Shown in pieces: positions 9,823 through 19,700 of a DNA stretch of 64,000 bases. Under the pieces are notes generated by a model, which searched no databases, had not been told where the DNA came from, and saw only the letters and a program-made list of their open reading frames with translations. The translations under genes and the position numbers were made by a program. Location of the stretch: assembly GCF_003732275.1 (NCBI RefSeq), contig NZ_MOBM01000005.1, positions 62,001-126,000 of the forward strand. The letters run 5' to 3'. Within the stretch, counting starts at the first letter, position 1, and every line of letters starts with the position of its first letter. Origin of the DNA: Pseudomonas frederiksbergensis. GTDB lineage: Bacteria > Pseudomonadota > Gammaproteobacteria > Pseudomonadales > Pseudomonadaceae.

Positions 9823-10970
9823 GCGGTGACTCCTGTCGAGGCCAGATGTTTTTGCGCCATCTCGCGTAACGCCAGCATCGATTGCGTCGATTCACGCTCG
9901 ATCCGCCGCTTGAGCAACAGTCGATTGGCGATGCGCATCACCACACCGCTGAAGCAATATTCCAGAGTGCGGACAAACCGCGTGCCGTCGCCCTCAGCCT
10001 CGCACTCGTAAGTCACCACCAACCATAGTCCATGATCGCCCTCGGCCCGAGCGCTCCAGCGGCGCCCGGGTAAGTACTCGTCGACCTCCCAGCGCAAATG
10101 CCCCTCACGCCCGCCGGCCCGAATGTCTTCCTCGAACCGCGCACCGGCATACAGCGGGCCGCTCTGGCCATCGACCTTGAGGGAGGACGGATGCCACTCC
10201 GGCCAACGTGTCGCGGTGCTGGCGTAGGCGAGCACGGCGAGCGGATTTCCAGCGATGTCGACCACGTGCTGCAGACGGGTGGGCGTTCTCGTCAGGTGCG
10301 GGGATGCTTGCTCCGGTTCCCAGTACAAGGTTCCGAACAGGTAATCCATCAGTGGAAACACGATGTTGAAATTGCGCTCCTGCATCAGCTCGCGGCGATG
10401 GTGCAGTGCGTGCAAACGGCGCATCTGGCGAATCCACGGCAGACGTGTCAGTGGGTTGCCGGGTGGTAGATGTTCGCAAGCGTGGAACACTTCATAGGTC
10501 AGGTAACCGAGGACCATGCAGCCGCCGAACAGTCCTGCGACGTTGCCATTGAGCTGAGCCAGCAGCCACCAGGCGGGCGCGGTGATGACGAGGGTATGCA
10601 ATACGATCAGCCAGGCCGGAAACAGAATCACCCGCCAGTCCCGGGCGCTGTCGTAGGTCATGTGGCCGGGGGTAAAAAAGCTGTGATGGTCACCGGCGTG
10701 ACGGGCGTAGAACATTCGCGCCAGGCGCTTTTTGTGGTGCCCCAGATGCCGATGCACAACGTAGACGCCGAAGTTGAAGAACAACAGGGTCAGCGGCACC
10801 GCCAGCCATTCCAGGGGGTGTACCTGATGCACGGTGCTCCAGAACACGCCGATGGCCAGCAACCCGAACAGCAGCACAAAGGCGCCGTGCAACCAAGGAT
10901 TGTAGAGTGGATGAATGTCGGCACGGTAGCGCGCGCGGAATGCTTCGGTGGTCTGCCTCACTGCGTTCAC
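9819..10970 (-). CDS. Sterol desaturase/fatty acid hydroxylase-SRPBCC fusion protein
   Basis: 383 residues, GTG start at 10970 with AGG upstream. The N-terminal ~220 residues are a membrane di-iron hydroxylase: hydrophobic segments at ~25-45, ~53-72 and ~120-160, and His clusters HRHLGHH, HAGDHH and LHALHH, the eight-His pattern of the sterol desaturase/fatty acid hydroxylase family. From about residue 230 a second, soluble domain follows (NPLAVLAYASTATRWPEWHP), which resembles SRPBCC/START-like lipid-binding or cyclase domains. The fusion suggests oxidation of a lipid held or delivered by the C-terminal domain. It is translationally coupled to the propeller gene. The substrate is unknown. 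Confidence 0.75.
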   Translation of the reverse strand: MNAVRQTTEAFRARYRADIHPLYNPWLHGAFVLLFGLLAIGVFWSTVHQVHPLEWLAVPLTLLFFNFGVYVVHRHLGHHKKRLARMFYARHAGDHHSFFTPGHMTYDSARDWRVILFPAWLIVLHTLVITAPAWWLLAQLNGNVAGLFGGCMVLGYLTYEVFHACEHLPPGNPLTRLPWIRQMRRLHALHHRRELMQERNFNIVFPLMDYLFGTLYWEPEQASPHLTRTPTRLQHVVDIAGNPLAVLAYASTATRWPEWHPSSLKVDGQSGPLYAGARFEEDIRAGGREGHLRWEVDEYLPGRRWSARAEGDHGLWLVVTYECEAEGDGTRFVRTLEYCFSGVVMRIANRLLLKRRIERESTQSMLALREMAQKHLASTGVTA

Positions 10971-11071
10971 CTGCGGTTATTGTTATAACCAGCAGATTAG
11001 TCGATCCCACCGTAGAGACTGGCCCAACCTTGAGGCCACATGCGCCATGCTCCGGTGCTAGACGCCTGGCG

Positions 11072-11935
11072 TCAGGTCAACGGGTTCCAGCGCTGGGACC
11101 AGTCGTCGTCCGTCTTGATCACTTCGCGCAGCAAATCGAAGGCTCGTTGCAAGGTCGCCGAGTCGCGGTCCCGGGAGTAAACAAGGTAGGTCGGATAGCT
11201 GAACTCCGGGGCTTTGGGCACTGGCTCCAACACGCCGCTTTCCAGGTAGCTCTGGACCACGCGGGTGCGGAAATAGCCGCTGCCGCCGTTTTCCAGGATG
11301 TATTGCAAGGCCAGCGGTCCGAGGTTGAAGCTCAAGGCCGCCTTGGCTTTTTCTGGCAGTGCGGCATCGTGCTGACGACGGAAGTCCGGGCCCCAGTCGA
11401 TGTACACGTAAGGATCGGGCCGTCCGGCCAGGCGTACCAGGATGAGTTTTTCTTCCAGCACTTGCTCGACTTGCAGGCGTGGCCAGTACTCGGGCTGATA
11501 GACCAGCGCCGCATCCAGCACCCCCAGCTCCAGTTGACGCAGGAGGTTTTCGCCGTCGCGGATTTCCATGCGCAGGGCGTGGCTGGGGATTTTCTCGCGC
11601 AGTTCGCCGGCCCAGCTGAGCATCAACGGGTTGCACAGACTGACCTCGCCACCGATGTGCAGCACGTCGCGGTAGCCTTCGGGCAGCGGCAAGTCCCGGC
11701 GCGCCGCTTCCCAGGTCTGCACCAGTTGATTGGCGTACACCACGAAGGCCTCACCGTTCGGCGTCAGGCGCGCCCCGGCGCGGTTGCGCACGAACAGCGT
11801 GCTGCCCAGCTGACTTTCGAGCTTCTGCACGCGGGCGGTGATCGCAGTCTGGGTGACGTGCAGCTTCTCAGCCGCCGCGGCCAGGCTGCCGTGGCGGACG
11901 ATTTCAAGAAAGGTGCGGGCGAGGTCGATGTCCAT
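11072..11935 (-). CDS. LysR-family transcriptional regulator
   Basis: 287 residues from ATG 11935 (MDIDLARTFLEIVRHG); longer in-frame starts run into repeat-like DNA and were rejected. The N-terminal winged helix-turn-helix is clear (GSLAAAAEKLHVTQTAITARVQKLE), followed by a type 2 periplasmic-binding-like effector domain. It lies downstream of, and in the same direction as, the Tat-exported amidohydrolase gene, from which a 124-bp gap with a single REP element separates it. Its target may be that neighbour, but nothing in the sequence proves it. The effector is unknown. Confidence 0.9.
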   Translation of the reverse strand: MDIDLARTFLEIVRHGSLAAAAEKLHVTQTAITARVQKLESQLGSTLFVRNRAGARLTPNGEAFVVYANQLVQTWEAARRDLPLPEGYRDVLHIGGEVSLCNPLMLSWAGELREKIPSHALRMEIRDGENLLRQLELGVLDAALVYQPEYWPRLQVEQVLEEKLILVRLAGRPDPYVYIDWGPDFRRQHDAALPEKAKAALSFNLGPLALQYILENGGSGYFRTRVVQSYLESGVLEPVPKAPEFSYPTYLVYSRDRDSATLQRAFDLLREVIKTDDDWSQRWNPLT

Positions 11936-12005
11936 GGGCAGGCCGATGTGGGAAGTGCGGGCATTGTAAGAGCAGCATTTGTCTTCCGATACCGCGTTAT
12001 CGTTC

Positions 12006-12029
12006 TTCGCGAGCAAGCCCGCTCCCACA
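12006..12029. repeat. Single (unpaired) REP element
   Basis: One arm, TTCGCGAGCAAGCCCGCTCC followed by CACA, without a partner nearby. It is a solitary REP rather than a REPIN. Confidence 0.75.
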
Positions 12030-12059
12030 TTGGAGGGATGGTGTTTTGAAATATTTCGT

Positions 12060-14018
12060 TCAGAACGCGAAACACGAACACCCAAACGCTCCCCAGAACC
12101 CTTGAAAGTCACTGACTGGCGCTGACGACAACCGTGCCTGCTCATGGCTGTGGGCATGCACCGCGCAAGCGCCCACGCACTGGTGTACTTGCGCCGCAAG
12201 CGGCGCCAGTGGTTTCCAGTGCCCCGGTACATTCACCACGGGCGACCACTCAGGTACCACCGGGATGGGCGGAGGCCCCAGTTTTTCGAACTCGACGCTG
12301 CCGTAGACGATCTTGCCGTCGACTATGGTCAGCACCGACTCAATCCATTTGATGGCTTCGTCTTCGATGTGGAAGTAGTCCGCCGACAGTGCGATCAGGT
12401 CCGCCAGTTGCCCGACCTTGATCTGGCCTTTCTTGCCTTGTTCGGAGGAAAACCAGGCGCTGCCGTGAGTGAAGAGTTCCAGTGCCGTATCACGGCTCAA
12501 GCCTTGCGGATACAGTGCCAGCCCACCAACGGTGCGGCCGCTGACCAGCCAGTACAGCGAGGTCCAGGGGTTGTAGCTGGACACGCGCGTGGCATCGGTG
12601 CCGGCGCCCACCGGCACACCCTCGGCGAGCATGCGGGCGATCGGTGGTGTCGCTTCGGCCGCCTTCGCGCCGTAACGGTCGACAAAGTATTCGCCCTGGA
12701 ATGCCATGCGGTCCTGGATGGCGATGCCGCCACCGAGGGCTTTAACTCGCTCAATGTTCCGTGGGGTGATGGTTTCGGCATGATCGAAGAACCACGGCAA
12801 GCCGTCGAACGGAATATCCCGATTGACCTTCTCGAACACGTCGAGCATGCGGCTGATGGATTCGTTGTAGGTGGCGTGCAGGCGAAAGGGCCAGCGCTGT
12901 TCCACCAGATGCCGCACCACCGGTTCCAGTTCCTGCTCCATGGTTTGCGGCAGGTCGGGGCGTGGCTCAAGGAAGTCTTCAAAATCCGCTGCGGAAAACA
13001 CCAGCATTTCCCCGGCACCGTTGTGCCGCAGGAACTCATCGCCTTGGCCGTAATGGGAAGTGCTGGTCCAGTTTTTGAAATCGGTCAGCTCTTCCTTGGG
13101 TTTTTGGGTGAACAGGTTGTAGGCAATGCGCACCGTGAGCTGCCGGTCTTTGGCCAGTTGCTGGATGACTTGATAATCGTCCGGATAATTCTGATAACCG
13201 CCGCCCGCATCGATGGCGCTGGTGACACCCAGCCGATTGAGTTCGCGCATGAACTGGCGGGTCGAGTTGACTTGGTATTCCAACGGCAGCTTCGGCCCCT
13301 TGGCCAGGGTCGAGTAAAGGATCATCGCATTGGGGCGGGCAATCAGCATGCCGGTGGGGTCGCCATTGGCGTCGCGCTGGATCTCGCCGCCGGGCGGGTT
13401 CGGCGTGTCGCGGGTATAGCCGACGACTTTCAGCGCGGCACGGTTGAGCAGGGCGCGGTCGTAGAGGTGCAGGACGAACACCGGGGTGTCCGGCGCGGCC
13501 TTGTTCAGTTCTTCAATCGTCGGCAGGCGCTTCTCGGCAAACTGGAACTCGTTCCAGCCACCGACCACCCGCACCCATTGCGGCGTCGGCGTGCGATCGG
13601 CCTGATCCTTGAGCATGCGCAAGGCATCGGCCAGGGACGGCACGCCTTCCCAGCGCAGTTCGAGGTTGTAGTTCAGGCCGCCACGGATCAAGTGCAGGTG
13701 AGAGTCGTTGAGACCGGGAATCACCGTGCGGCCATGCAAGTCGATGATCTGTGTGCCAGGGCCTTGCAGGGCCATGGCCTGGGCATCGCTGCCGACCACC
13801 ATGAAGCGTCCGTCCTTGATCGCGACGGCACTGGCCTGGGGTTTCTTGCGGTCGACGGTGTGCAGGCGTCCGTTGTACAGAATAAGATCGGCCGGGGCAT
13901 CGGGCATGGTTTTACTCCCTGCGAATAGTGGGCTGACCCAGGCACCGACGGCACCTGCCGAAAGGCCTTGCAATACACGGCGACGACTGAAGTCGTTGTG
14001 TTCGTCAGGTGGACTCAT
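12060..14018 (-). CDS. Tat-exported amidohydrolase (YtcJ/amidohydrolase_3 type)
   Basis: 652 residues from ATG 14018 with GGAG upstream. A twin-arginine signal (FSRRRVLQGLSAGAVGAW) marks export of a folded, metal-loaded enzyme. The amidohydrolase fold follows: DLILYNGRLHTVD opens the composite beta-sandwich, the HxH metal motif is in IPGLNDSHLHL, a later metal or catalytic region is FDHAETI, and the conserved Asp lies in AGTDATRVSSYNPW. The family acts on amide, N-acyl or cyclic ureide bonds, with substrates often unknown. The C-terminal ~60 residues are rich in Cys, His and Ala and are not obviously part of the catalytic fold. A LysR gene follows on the same strand. Confidence 0.87.
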   Translation of the reverse strand: MSPPDEHNDFSRRRVLQGLSAGAVGAWVSPLFAGSKTMPDAPADLILYNGRLHTVDRKKPQASAVAIKDGRFMVVGSDAQAMALQGPGTQIIDLHGRTVIPGLNDSHLHLIRGGLNYNLELRWEGVPSLADALRMLKDQADRTPTPQWVRVVGGWNEFQFAEKRLPTIEELNKAAPDTPVFVLHLYDRALLNRAALKVVGYTRDTPNPPGGEIQRDANGDPTGMLIARPNAMILYSTLAKGPKLPLEYQVNSTRQFMRELNRLGVTSAIDAGGGYQNYPDDYQVIQQLAKDRQLTVRIAYNLFTQKPKEELTDFKNWTSTSHYGQGDEFLRHNGAGEMLVFSAADFEDFLEPRPDLPQTMEQELEPVVRHLVEQRWPFRLHATYNESISRMLDVFEKVNRDIPFDGLPWFFDHAETITPRNIERVKALGGGIAIQDRMAFQGEYFVDRYGAKAAEATPPIARMLAEGVPVGAGTDATRVSSYNPWTSLYWLVSGRTVGGLALYPQGLSRDTALELFTHGSAWFSSEQGKKGQIKVGQLADLIALSADYFHIEDEAIKWIESVLTIVDGKIVYGSVEFEKLGPPPIPVVPEWSPVVNVPGHWKPLAPLAAQVHQCVGACAVHAHSHEQARLSSAPVSDFQGFWGAFGCSCFAF

Positions 14019-14142
14019 GGCACTGCTCTCCACTAAGTTCTTCACAAAGAAGTGAGGGCAAACAGCCGATGTCTGACGCATGCGGCCAGAAGGAATATAG
14101 TCGGCAAATCCGCAGATAGCCGTTTTCCGAGGGCGAAAACGA

Positions 14143-14170
14143 CGAATCCCGCCACGAGGGGCGGGATTCG
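14143..14170 (-). terminator. Rho-independent terminator of the SCP2 gene
   Basis: Perfect 11-bp stem CGAATCCCGCC/GGCGGGATTCG with a 6-nt loop. On the minus strand it is followed by TCGTTTT, 41 bp beyond the SCP2 stop. Confidence 0.7.
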
Positions 14171-14211
14171 TTTACAGCCAGATGTGCTCCCGAAGGTCGG
14201 GAGCGGCATGC

Positions 14212-14526
14212 TTAGGCCGGGAACAACTCGGACAGTTTCATGGCCAGCATCATGTCGCCTTCAGCGCGCAGTTTGCCGCCCATGAACGCTTGCATGCCGT
14301 CGGTCGAACCGTCGACGATGCCTTCCAGGGTTTCGCCGTCCATCACCAGAGTGACCTGGGCGTCCGGGTTTTCGCCTTCTTGCAGCTCGCAGGTGCCGTC
14401 TTTGACGATCAGCGAGAAGTTCTTGGTGTCGTCAATGCGGAAACCGAATACCAGGTCCAGACCGGCAGCAGCGGCTGGGTTGAACTTGGCTTTCATTGCT
14501 TGTACGGCATCAGCTACGGAGGTCAT
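14212..14526 (-). CDS. SCP2 sterol-binding domain protein
   Basis: A 104-residue single-domain protein. The pattern GLDLVFGFRID...FSLIVKDGTCELQEGE...DAQVTLVMDGETLEGIVDG...GKLRAEGDMMLAMKL is the SCP2 fold, which binds acyl-CoA and other lipids in a hydrophobic tunnel. It has no signal peptide. It lies 64 bp after the histidine phosphatase gene on the same strand and probably shares its transcript, which ends at the terminator at 14143-14170. A role in fatty-acid metabolism is inferred from the family. Confidence 0.9.
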   Translation of the reverse strand: MTSVADAVQAMKAKFNPAAAAGLDLVFGFRIDDTKNFSLIVKDGTCELQEGENPDAQVTLVMDGETLEGIVDGSTDGMQAFMGGKLRAEGDMMLAMKLSELFPA

Positions 14527-14590
14527 GGTTCGATCCTTTCTTGGGTAATAAGAGCTGGGTGATTACAGCCAGGGTCACAATAATCCGGAC

Positions 14591-15301
14591 TCAGCGAAAC
14601 GTGATGAGTTCCGGGGCCTTCAGCAGTTGCAGGTGTGCATGACTGTTGAAGGAAGCCAGGGCCACCTCGCGACCACGAAACTTAAGCAGGTTGAGCGAGG
14701 TGTTGACGATTTGCCAGTTCAGTTCAAAGGCCTGCTTTGCGGGCATTTGCGTAATGAGGTGGAGCAGGGCAGTGATGGTGCCGCCGGAGGTGAACACGGC
14801 GATTTTCTGGGTATTGTCGGCTTGTTCGAGCAATCGGTGCAGACCGGCCTGCACGCGTTCGACAAAACCCAGCCAGCTCTCCAGGCCCGGTGTGTCGTAG
14901 GTGCCGGCGAGCCAGCGCTCGATGATCAAGGCAAAGATGCGTTGGAATTCAGCGCGGTTTTGTGCGGCGTTGCGCAGGATATCCAGCGCTTGGGGCTCGT
15001 CTTCCAACATGGCCGGCAGCAAGGCACGGATCACTGCGTCGGCATCGAATTCGTTGAAGGCGCAATCGATTTCCAGCACCGGCACCGGCACACCGACGGC
15101 GGCGAATTGTTCCAGCGCGCTATTGGCGGTGTGTTGCTGGCGGCGCAGGTCGCCCGACAGGCAGCGATCAAAGCTGACACCGAGTTCAGCCAGATGCTGA
15201 CCGAGGAGTTCTGCCTGGCGAATACCGGTCGGCGACAGGACGTCATAGTCGTCTGCACCAAAGGAGGCCTGGCCATGTCGAATCAAGTAGATGCTGCCCA
15301 C
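14591..15301 (-). CDS. Histidine phosphatase family protein
   Basis: 236 residues from GTG 15301, which places the catalytic RHG motif at the expected distance from the N-terminus (VGSIYLIRHGQASFGADDYD). The RHG histidine is the phospho-acceptor of the phosphoglycerate mutase/SixA superfamily, and a second conserved His lies in the VFTSGGTITALLH region. The substrate is unknown. It is first in a small operon with SCP2. The divergent sohB gene starts 202 bp away, and a PsrA-like palindrome sits between them. Confidence 0.85.
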   Translation of the reverse strand: MGSIYLIRHGQASFGADDYDVLSPTGIRQAELLGQHLAELGVSFDRCLSGDLRRQQHTANSALEQFAAVGVPVPVLEIDCAFNEFDADAVIRALLPAMLEDEPQALDILRNAAQNRAEFQRIFALIIERWLAGTYDTPGLESWLGFVERVQAGLHRLLEQADNTQKIAVFTSGGTITALLHLITQMPAKQAFELNWQIVNTSLNLLKFRGREVALASFNSHAHLQLLKAPELITFR

Positions 15302-15372
15302 GTCCGCGTCATCCCGGTACGTTGAAGGTTTGGCGAGGTTATGAGGATGGCGGTGAGCTGTCAATGAAAAAA

Positions 15373-15386
15373 CATACGCTTGTTTG
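15373..15386. promoter_or_regulatory. PsrA/TetR-like operator candidate
   Basis: CATAC-N4-GTTTG resembles the CAAAC-N4-GTTTG palindrome of Pseudomonas PsrA-type regulators, with one mismatch in one half. It lies ~70 bp upstream of the histidine phosphatase-SCP2 unit. Confidence 0.25.
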
Positions 15387-15503
15387 AAATGCCCGTTACA
15401 GGCCTGTTGCCGGAGGTTTCACGGCTGGTCGTCGGGCCGGCGGATGGGTATGCTGGAGGTATCCCGCGCGTGTTTAATCCGCGCATTGATTGAAGGAGTC
15501 CCT

Positions 15504-16526
15504 GTGGAGCTTTTGTTCGAGTACGCCATTTTTCTGGCCAAGACCGTGACTCTGGTGATCGCCATTCTGGTGGTCCTGGCCAGCTTTGCGGCATTGCGCA
15601 GCAAAGGTCGGCGCAAGTCGGCCGGGCAGCTGCAAGTCAACAAACTCAATGATTTCTACAAAGGACTGCGCGAACGCCTGGAGCAAACCTTGCTCGACAA
15701 GGATCAGATCAAGGCCCTGCGCAAGTCCCAGGCTAAAACCGAGAAAAAGCAAAAGAAGAAACCCGAGGCCAAACCGCGGGTGTTCGTGCTGGATTTCGAC
15801 GGTGACATCAAGGCGTCGGCCACAGAGAGCCTGCGCCACGAAATCACCGCGCTGCTCACCCTCGCCACGCCAAAGGATGAAGTGGTGCTACGCCTGGAAA
15901 GCGGCGGCGGCATGGTCCACAGCTATGGCCTGGCGTCTTCGCAACTGGCGCGGATTCGTGAAGCCGGCGTGCCGTTGACCGTGTGTATCGACAAGGTTGC
16001 GGCCAGCGGCGGCTACATGATGGCGTGCATCGGCGAGAAGATTATCAGCGCGCCGTTTGCGATCCTCGGCTCGATCGGCGTGGTGGCGCAGTTGCCCAAC
16101 GTCAATCGCCTGCTGAAAAAACACGACATCGATTTCGAAGTCCTGACGGCCGGCGAGTACAAGCGCACCCTGACGGTGTTTGGCGAAAACACCGAGAAGG
16201 GCCGGGAGAAATTCCAGGAAGAACTGGACATTACCCATCAGCTATTCAAGAACTTCGTTTCCCGCTATCGCCCGCAACTGGCCATCGACGAAGTGGCCAC
16301 CGGTGAAATCTGGTTGGGTGTTACGGCGCTGGATAAGCAGCTGGTGGATGAGCTCAAGACCAGCGATGAATACCTCGCCGAACGAGCCAAACAGTCCGAG
16401 CTCTATCACTTGCATTATGCCGAACGCAAAAGCCTGCAGGAGCGCATTGGTATCGCGGCCAGCGGTTCGGTTGATCGCGTGTTGCTGAACTGGTGGAGCC
16501 GGTTGACCCAGCAACGCTTCTGGTAA
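15504..16526 (+). CDS. sohB: Inner-membrane protease SohB (S49 family)
   Basis: 340 residues from GTG 15504, chosen for AAGGAG just upstream. An N-terminal membrane segment (TVTLVIAILVVLASFAAL, residues ~13-30) is followed by a Lys-rich linker (TEKKQKKKPEAKP) and the S49 domain. The Ser-Lys dyad is visible: Ser168 in AASGGYMMAC and Lys220 in TAGEYKRTL, spaced as in other SohB proteins. It faces the periplasm and is thought to degrade signal peptides or misfolded membrane proteins. It is monocistronic and followed by a strong terminator. Confidence 0.93.
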   Translation: MELLFEYAIFLAKTVTLVIAILVVLASFAALRSKGRRKSAGQLQVNKLNDFYKGLRERLEQTLLDKDQIKALRKSQAKTEKKQKKKPEAKPRVFVLDFDGDIKASATESLRHEITALLTLATPKDEVVLRLESGGGMVHSYGLASSQLARIREAGVPLTVCIDKVAASGGYMMACIGEKIISAPFAILGSIGVVAQLPNVNRLLKKHDIDFEVLTAGEYKRTLTVFGENTEKGREKFQEELDITHQLFKNFVSRYRPQLAIDEVATGEIWLGVTALDKQLVDELKTSDEYLAERAKQSELYHLHYAERKSLQERIGIAASGSVDRVLLNWWSRLTQQRFW

Positions 16527-16555
16527 GCCTTTGGCGGGTGTCTCCGGAAAAATCA

Positions 16556-16582
16556 AACCGCGGATTTCCGCGGTTTTTTTTG
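16556..16582 (+). terminator. Rho-independent terminator after sohB
   Basis: AACCGCGG/CCGCGGTT stem with a 4-nt loop followed by a run of T, 30 bp after the sohB stop. Confidence 0.92.
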
Positions 16583-16708
16583 TTCGACTTTCCGACTGTT
16601 CACTTTCCTGCGGACTCTGCGAAACGTCCTGGCTGGCCTGCCGAACATTCCGACTTACGCTTGAGGCGCGGCTGATTATTCTGGTGATTCCCAATTGTTT
16701 GCAATGGA

Positions 16709-19700
16709 ATGCACATGAATGATCACGCCCACGGCGCAGCTCCGACGCCCGCCGTCCTGCTGCGTAATGAACTGAAGGCCGCGGTGGAAACCGCACTCCC
16801 ACAAACCCCCGCTCAGTTTGGCGAACGCTTGATCAAAGAGAAGTGGGGAGCCGGCATTGATCCGCAGACAGCCCTGCTGGTAACGCTCGACTATAACTAC
16901 CATGGGCATCCTCCGGAGAACGGTGTCCATCAGGGCCAGGTGGGGAGTTCCCGCACGCTGATCCAGGCGTTGCTTGGCAATTATCAGACCGTAGGCGATG
17001 GGCGCTTCGGCGAAACGGTGTTTGGTCTGTACACTCCGCCGGACATCGGGCCGTCGGTGCGCATTGTCGAGAAGGTCGATGAGTTTGCCTATGTGGGCAG
17101 TGGCAACCACGACACCTATGAAGGTATTTACCGCGCCACGGTTCCGCAATCCTATGGCCCGCACACGCAAATCAATCTGCGGCCTGCCGATTTCAAGCAG
17201 TGGGTCTGGGGGGTGTTTCTTTCCGATCGATACCAGACCTATCTCAATCAGGCCTGGCCGTCGGACGCGGTCATTGCTGCTCCCGGTCCTTATGCCCTGA
17301 GGACGTCGGTCAAGGCCGCTTTCGTCATGGCGGCCCGGCTGCAGTATCAAGAGCGATGCCTCTCCCGAAAGGGTCTGGAACTCGCCATGCAAGCCGCCGG
17401 GTTACCCGCCGCTCAAACCTGGGAAGCGCTGACGATCGAGCAGCTGCACGCGCCGACAAGAATGCCCCAGGGCGTCGAGGCGAGTCGGTTGAAACTGTAC
17501 CGTTATACCGCGACGGATATCTGGTGCTTTCAAGAGCGATCAGGTTCCAGAGTGCTGCTATATATCCCCGGCAATTCTTCACCGTTGCACGAGTTCACCG
17601 ATAGCCGGCAGCTGCGTCAATGGATTGTGGCTCAGGGCCGGGTCGTCGATACGAAACAGGCATTGGCGGCTCACTTTTCTGAAGAGGATCGCGAGGACGG
17701 CACCTTTCATGCGGGTGTACTGACCGCGCTGGAGGGCATGGCGGTGTATCCCAAAATGCACAGGCTGACGAAGAATGCCGGGTTCTTTAACGATGATGGC
17801 CACTGGGATCCGGACGACTACATTGAGTTTGACCGCTCACCCAGCGCAACCGACCCTTTTGCGCAGTTGGTGAGTTCGATGAAGCAGGCCGCCCAGGGCA
17901 GCGTCAAGACCATCCGCGACGATGCCCAGGTCAACCGTGACAATCTGAGCGCTTTCGTCGAGCCGGTCGTGCAATGGATCAACCGGTTCGGGCCACTGGC
18001 GTTGTTTGTGCCCGGAGGTGAAGGATTGTTGGCGCTGGCCGGGCTTATTGACGCCGGTTACGGTCTGGATCAGGCCGTTGAGGGGCAAACAGCCAGCGAG
18101 CGTTCTGAAGGCGTGACGCGAACCGTGTTCGGCTTGCTCAATGCACTGCCGCTCGCCGGGGCTGTCGCTTCGTTAAAAGGCGAAGGCGACGAGGCCGCAG
18201 CACTGGTCAGGGCCGAGCACGGGGCCGATGAGCCCGCGGTGCGACCCGGTGGTACACCGGTGGACGGTCCGCCCGTTCATGTCGCCCCCCTGGAGTCCGT
18301 CGCGCAGATGCCAACCCGTCTGAGCCTGCTGCGAGGGATCGGCGCTCCGGTGGACGCCTTCAGCGACGAAGTGCTGGCGCAAATCGGCAAGGTCAGCGCC
18401 ATTGATGACGATCTGCTGCGAATGATGCAGGCCGGTCGTCGACCCACTCCTGTGTTGGCCGACACTATCAGCCGCTTCAAAATCGATCAGGACGTCGTGG
18501 AGGCCCTCGACAAAACGCAGGCTGACGGAAACGAGGCGTTGCAGGCCCGTCGAGTGGAGTTGTTCAACACTCGCTATCAGGCACTCCAGCACTCGGAGCA
18601 TGAATGGGTCCGATTGTTTCAACAGCAATATCCCGGCCTGCCGAAAAGTGCGGTGGAGCAGATGCTTGATCGCTATGGCATAGAATTCACGGCGACGCCG
18701 GATGCGATCCAGGCCAAGGGGGTGTTCAGACAACTGGACAGCAAGGCCCGTCAGTACCAGCAGCATGTGAGGCTGACCCGTGCTTATGAAGGCCTTTATC
18801 TGCGGTCCGTGGCCCATGCCGATTCGGACACGCTGGCCTTGCATTCGCTGAAAAATCTGCCCGGCTGGCCGAAAGGCCTGCGAATCGAGGTGCTTGACGG
18901 CTCGCTGCAAGGTCGGGTGCTGGATCGTTGCGGTTCGCTTGATGCGGCTGATTGTCGTCGTTTGATCAAAATCGACGACCACTATCAATACGTCGATGTG
19001 CCCGCCCAAGCCATCGCACGCACGGACTTTTACGGGGCCGTCAACGGTGTGTTGTCCGCGGATGAGCGGGCGGCGCTGCAGTTGCAGTCGCTGAATCCGG
19101 CCAACGAATTGAAGCTCAACCTCCGCGATCGGGCGCTGTCACGCGCCGAGCTCGCCCTGGGCCTGGGCAGAATGGACGGGGGGTTGCCTTTTGAAAGGCA
19201 GGGCTTGAGGGGCGGCGGCTTTCCGACGACCCCGCAGGCTGCGGCGTTGACCCACGAAACGCTGAGGCTGCAAGTCAGGGAGCTTTATCCCGATTTCAGC
19301 AATGTGCAAACTGATGAATGGCTGCAACATGCCGGGGCAAACGCTCAGTCACACCTTGATGGTCTGAAGCAACAGTTTGAGCAATTGAGTACGGATTTGA
19401 CCAGTTGGATCGACCAGACCCTGCAGGATCTCGATGACATGGATATCGACTTTCTGGCCGCTGGCGACGAGAACGCCGCGGGCATGAATGATGCGCAAAT
19501 CACGGAGCATAACGTCGCGCTGCTTCAGCAAGTTATGGAGTATGAGCGCGAGACCCGGATGGACCTGGCTGACGAGTTGATCTCTATCTGGCAAAAGTGC
19601 CCGCCACAGGACAATCGTCTTTATTCCGGGGAGACGTTAACGGGTTACAAACTGGATCTGGAATTCGAGGACTACCACCGTTTGCCGGTCATGAATGTCA

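Noticed and set aside
11936..12232. Extended N-terminus of the LysR protein
   Set aside because: The extra residues come from a REP element and the end of the amidohydrolase gene; LysR proteins begin just before the helix-turn-helix.
12144..13928. 594-codon frame antisense to the amidohydrolase
   Set aside because: The sense strand has a Tat signal and metal motifs; the antisense frame shows no protein features.
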